In this document: positions 62,339 to 64,000 of the stretch, piece after piece
Position numbering within the stretch: position 1 is the first letter of the stretch
Layout of the letters: the number at the start of each line of letters is the position of its first letter
Assembly (NCBI RefSeq): GCF_035593985.1
Contig: NZ_CP141587.1
Location: forward strand, 2,292,001 to 2,356,000
DNA from: Sphingomonas sp. LY29
Lineage (GTDB): Bacteria > Pseudomonadota > Alphaproteobacteria > Sphingomonadales > Sphingomonadaceae
Direction of reading: 5' to 3'
DNA length: 64,000 bases
Made by a program: the position numbers and the translations under genes
Notes under the pieces: model-generated
Seen by the model: the letters and a program-made list of their open reading frames with translations, nothing else
The model's database searches: none
Told to the model about the DNA's origin: nothing

Positions 62339-63930
62339 TGCACGACGTGCTGATCATCGGCGGTGGGCACAACGGCCTGACGTGCGCCTATTACCTGGCC
62401 AAGAAGGGCCTGAAGGTCGCGATCCTCGAGGCGGCGGAAAAGGTCGGCGGGGCGGCGGTCACCGATGAATTCCATCCCGGCTTTCGCAATTCGGCCGCCA
62501 GCTACACCGTGTCGCTGCTGCAGCCCAAGGTCATCCGCGACATGAAGCTGGAGCGGCACGGGCTCCAGGTCGTGTTACGCAAGATCGACAATTTCCTGCC
62601 CGGTCCGAAGCGCAGTTACCTGCTGTCGGGACGCGGCGGACTGACGCGGTCGGAAATTGCTCGGCACGTTCCCGCCGACGGTGCGGCCTACGATCGCTAC
62701 AGCGCCGAGTTGGAAACGGTCGTCCCGCTCATTCGCAAGTGGATCCTGCGCGCGCCGCCCCAGTCGGGGGGCGGGATCAAGGGCCTGGCTGCGCTTGCCA
62801 GCCTTGGCCGAGATCTCGTCGGCCTGTCGCGCGACGAAGTTCGGATCGTCCACGAGTTCGCGACGAAGAGCGCGGGCGACATCCTCGATCGTTTCTTCGA
62901 AGGCGATCTGACCAAGTCGCTATTCGCCTTCGACGGGATCGTCGGCAACTTCGCGTCGCCCTACACGCCGGGGACGGCCTATGTGCTGCTGCACCACCTG
63001 TTCGGCGAAGCCGCCGGCGTGCCCGGCGCGTGGGGCCATGCGATCGGCGGGATGGGGTCGATCACGCAAGCGATGGCGCGCGCGTGCCGCGAGGCGGGAG
63101 TCGACATCGTCCTCAACGCCCCGGTCGGTGAAGTGATCGTCGACAAGGGCCGCGCCGCGGGCGTCGTCGTGCAGGGCAAGGCGTGGCGCGCGGGAACGGT
63201 CGTCGCCAACGTCAATCCCAAGCTGCTGTTCGATCGCCTGGTCCCGAAGGGCGCGGCGGCGCGCCCGGTCGAAGAGCATTTCGCGCACTGGGGCTGCGAA
63301 AGCGCGACCTTCCGCATGAACGTTGCGCTCGACAAGCTGCCCAACTTCACCGCGCTTCCCGGCCGGGGCGACCACCTCACGGCGGGGATCATCATCGCGC
63401 CGTCGATGGACTATATGCACCGGGCCTACGCCGAGGCGGCGCTGCATGGCTGGACGACCAAGCCGGTGGTCGAGATGCTGATCCCGTCGACGCTCGATCC
63501 GGGATTAGCGCCCAAGGGCAAGCATGTCGCGTCGCTGTTCTGCCAGCATTTCCGTTATGCGCTGCCCGACGGTCGCCGCTGGGACGACGAGCGCGAGGAG
63601 GCGGCCGACGCAATCATCGCCACGGTCGACGAACAGGCACCCGGCTTCGCCAAGTCGGTGATCGCGCGCCAGATCCATTCGCCGCTCGATTTGGAACGTC
63701 GCTTCGGGCTGATTGGCGGCGACATCTTCCACGGCAAGATGGGGTCGGACCAATTGTTCAGCGCCCGCCCGATGATCGGCGCGGCGGACTATCGGATGCC
63801 GCTTCCGGGCCTGTACCTGTGCGGATCGGGCGCGCATCCGGGCGGCGGGGTGACCGGTGCGCCGGGGCATAACGCCGCGCAGGCCGTACTGGCCGATGTC
63901 AGGCCGCGCCTGTGGAAACGGCGCGCGTGA
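62338..63930 (+). CDS. CrtI/PYROXD2-like FAD-dependent oxidoreductase
   Basis: A 530-residue flavoprotein with the dinucleotide-binding N-terminus LIIGGGHNGLTCAYYLAKKGLKV followed by EAAEKVGGAAVTDE, and a C-terminal FAD motif LPGLYLCGSGAHPGGGVTGAPGHNAA typical of phytoene-desaturase-like oxidoreductases. No carotenoid genes are nearby, so it is not assigned to carotenoid synthesis; homologues (PYROXD2 type) act on unknown amine or lipid substrates. It shares one base with gor and overlaps the next gene (GTGA), an unusual operon of carbohydrate, redox and CoA-transfer genes. Confidence 0.85.
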   Translation: MHDVLIIGGGHNGLTCAYYLAKKGLKVAILEAAEKVGGAAVTDEFHPGFRNSAASYTVSLLQPKVIRDMKLERHGLQVVLRKIDNFLPGPKRSYLLSGRGGLTRSEIARHVPADGAAYDRYSAELETVVPLIRKWILRAPPQSGGGIKGLAALASLGRDLVGLSRDEVRIVHEFATKSAGDILDRFFEGDLTKSLFAFDGIVGNFASPYTPGTAYVLLHHLFGEAAGVPGAWGHAIGGMGSITQAMARACREAGVDIVLNAPVGEVIVDKGRAAGVVVQGKAWRAGTVVANVNPKLLFDRLVPKGAAARPVEEHFAHWGCESATFRMNVALDKLPNFTALPGRGDHLTAGIIIAPSMDYMHRAYAEAALHGWTTKPVVEMLIPSTLDPGLAPKGKHVASLFCQHFRYALPDGRRWDDEREEAADAIIATVDEQAPGFAKSVIARQIHSPLDLERRFGLIGGDIFHGKMGSDQLFSARPMIGAADYRMPLPGLYLCGSGAHPGGGVTGAPGHNAAQAVLADVRPRLWKRRA

Positions 63931-64000
63931 AGCCGCTCGACGGCATCCGCGTCCTCGACCTCAGCCGCGTCCTCGCGGGGCCGTGGGCGACGCAGACACT
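63927..64000 (+). CDS. CoA transferase family III (CaiB/BaiF), N-terminal fragment
   Basis: The window ends 74 bases into this gene. The visible residues (MKPLDGIRVLDLSRVLAGPW) are the near-invariant start of formyl-CoA transferase/CaiB-type enzymes. It begins at a GTG overlapping the preceding stop. The acyl substrate cannot be told from the fragment. Confidence 0.85.
   Translation, partial: MKPLDGIRVLDLSRVLAGPWATQT

Noticed and set aside
1..64000. CRISPR arrays, insertion sequences, prophage or integrase genes
   Set aside because: No regularly spaced repeats, transposase or integrase frames, or tRNA-associated direct repeats were seen on reading through the window.

Overview
This is a high-GC, gene-dense chromosomal window from an alphaproteobacterium, most likely a sphingomonad (Sphingomonadales). 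The indications are the separate F0 ATP-synthase operon with paired b' and b subunits, a bacteriophytochrome with an HWE-type kinase, a PhaR repressor, HRxxN histidine kinases and heavy use of GTG/TTG starts with 1-8 bp start/stop overlaps. Family assignments rest on reading the translated sequences and known motifs; no database search was run. I see no insertion sequence, prophage, CRISPR array or rRNA operon. One tRNA (Arg, anticodon CCG) is present.

Layout. 1-1468: the end of dnaK, a long intergenic stem-loop and dnaJ. 1470-6649 (minus): radC, purB and a coupled bphO-bphP pair (heme oxygenase making biliverdin, then a phytochrome kinase with its own receiver). 6743-10637: a ydbH-ynbE-ydbL envelope-lipid bridge operon. 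10798-13288: the F0 operon atpI-atpB-atpE-atpF'-atpF, closed by a terminator shared with a convergent CBS-domain gene. 13832-26434: a phenylacetate/aromatic region. paaZ, paaG and a Tat-exported beta-helix protein lie on the minus strand. On the plus strand paaA-paaB-paaC-paaE run directly into an aromatic-type aminotransferase, a fused alpha/beta 2-oxoacid dehydrogenase E1 and an E2.

26431-29405 (minus): a three-gene signalling cassette (CHASE3 kinase, single-domain receiver, receiver-HRxxN kinase). 29587-34070: an ABC ATPase and a permease fused to an M1 peptidase. 34123-43831: a cyanophycin locus with cyanophycinase, cyanophycin synthetase, an extra stand-alone Mur-type ligase and an isoaspartyl peptidase, next to a short Mfd-like helicase. 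44032-47361: tRNA-Arg, an SLC13 permease, phaR and two exported or anchored unknown proteins. 47362-47667 holds a tiny ORF behind a perfect 14-nt anti-16S sequence and a strong terminator. 47668-52900: a histone-H1-like protein, glmU-glmS, a GFA protein and alr. 52897-59404: mostly minus-strand housekeeping genes (nth, dapB, lepB-rnc-era), with a sirtuin on the plus strand. 59472-64000: pgi-gor-FAD oxidoreductase-CoA transferase (cut by the window end).

The most interesting hypothesis is that the plus-strand paa operon encodes a compact route from phenylalanine through phenylpyruvate straight to phenylacetyl-CoA by oxidative decarboxylation, followed by ring epoxidation, without free phenylacetate. 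The second is the expanded cyanophycin locus with an unusual extra ligase. The third is the tiny gene or small RNA at 47427-47585.
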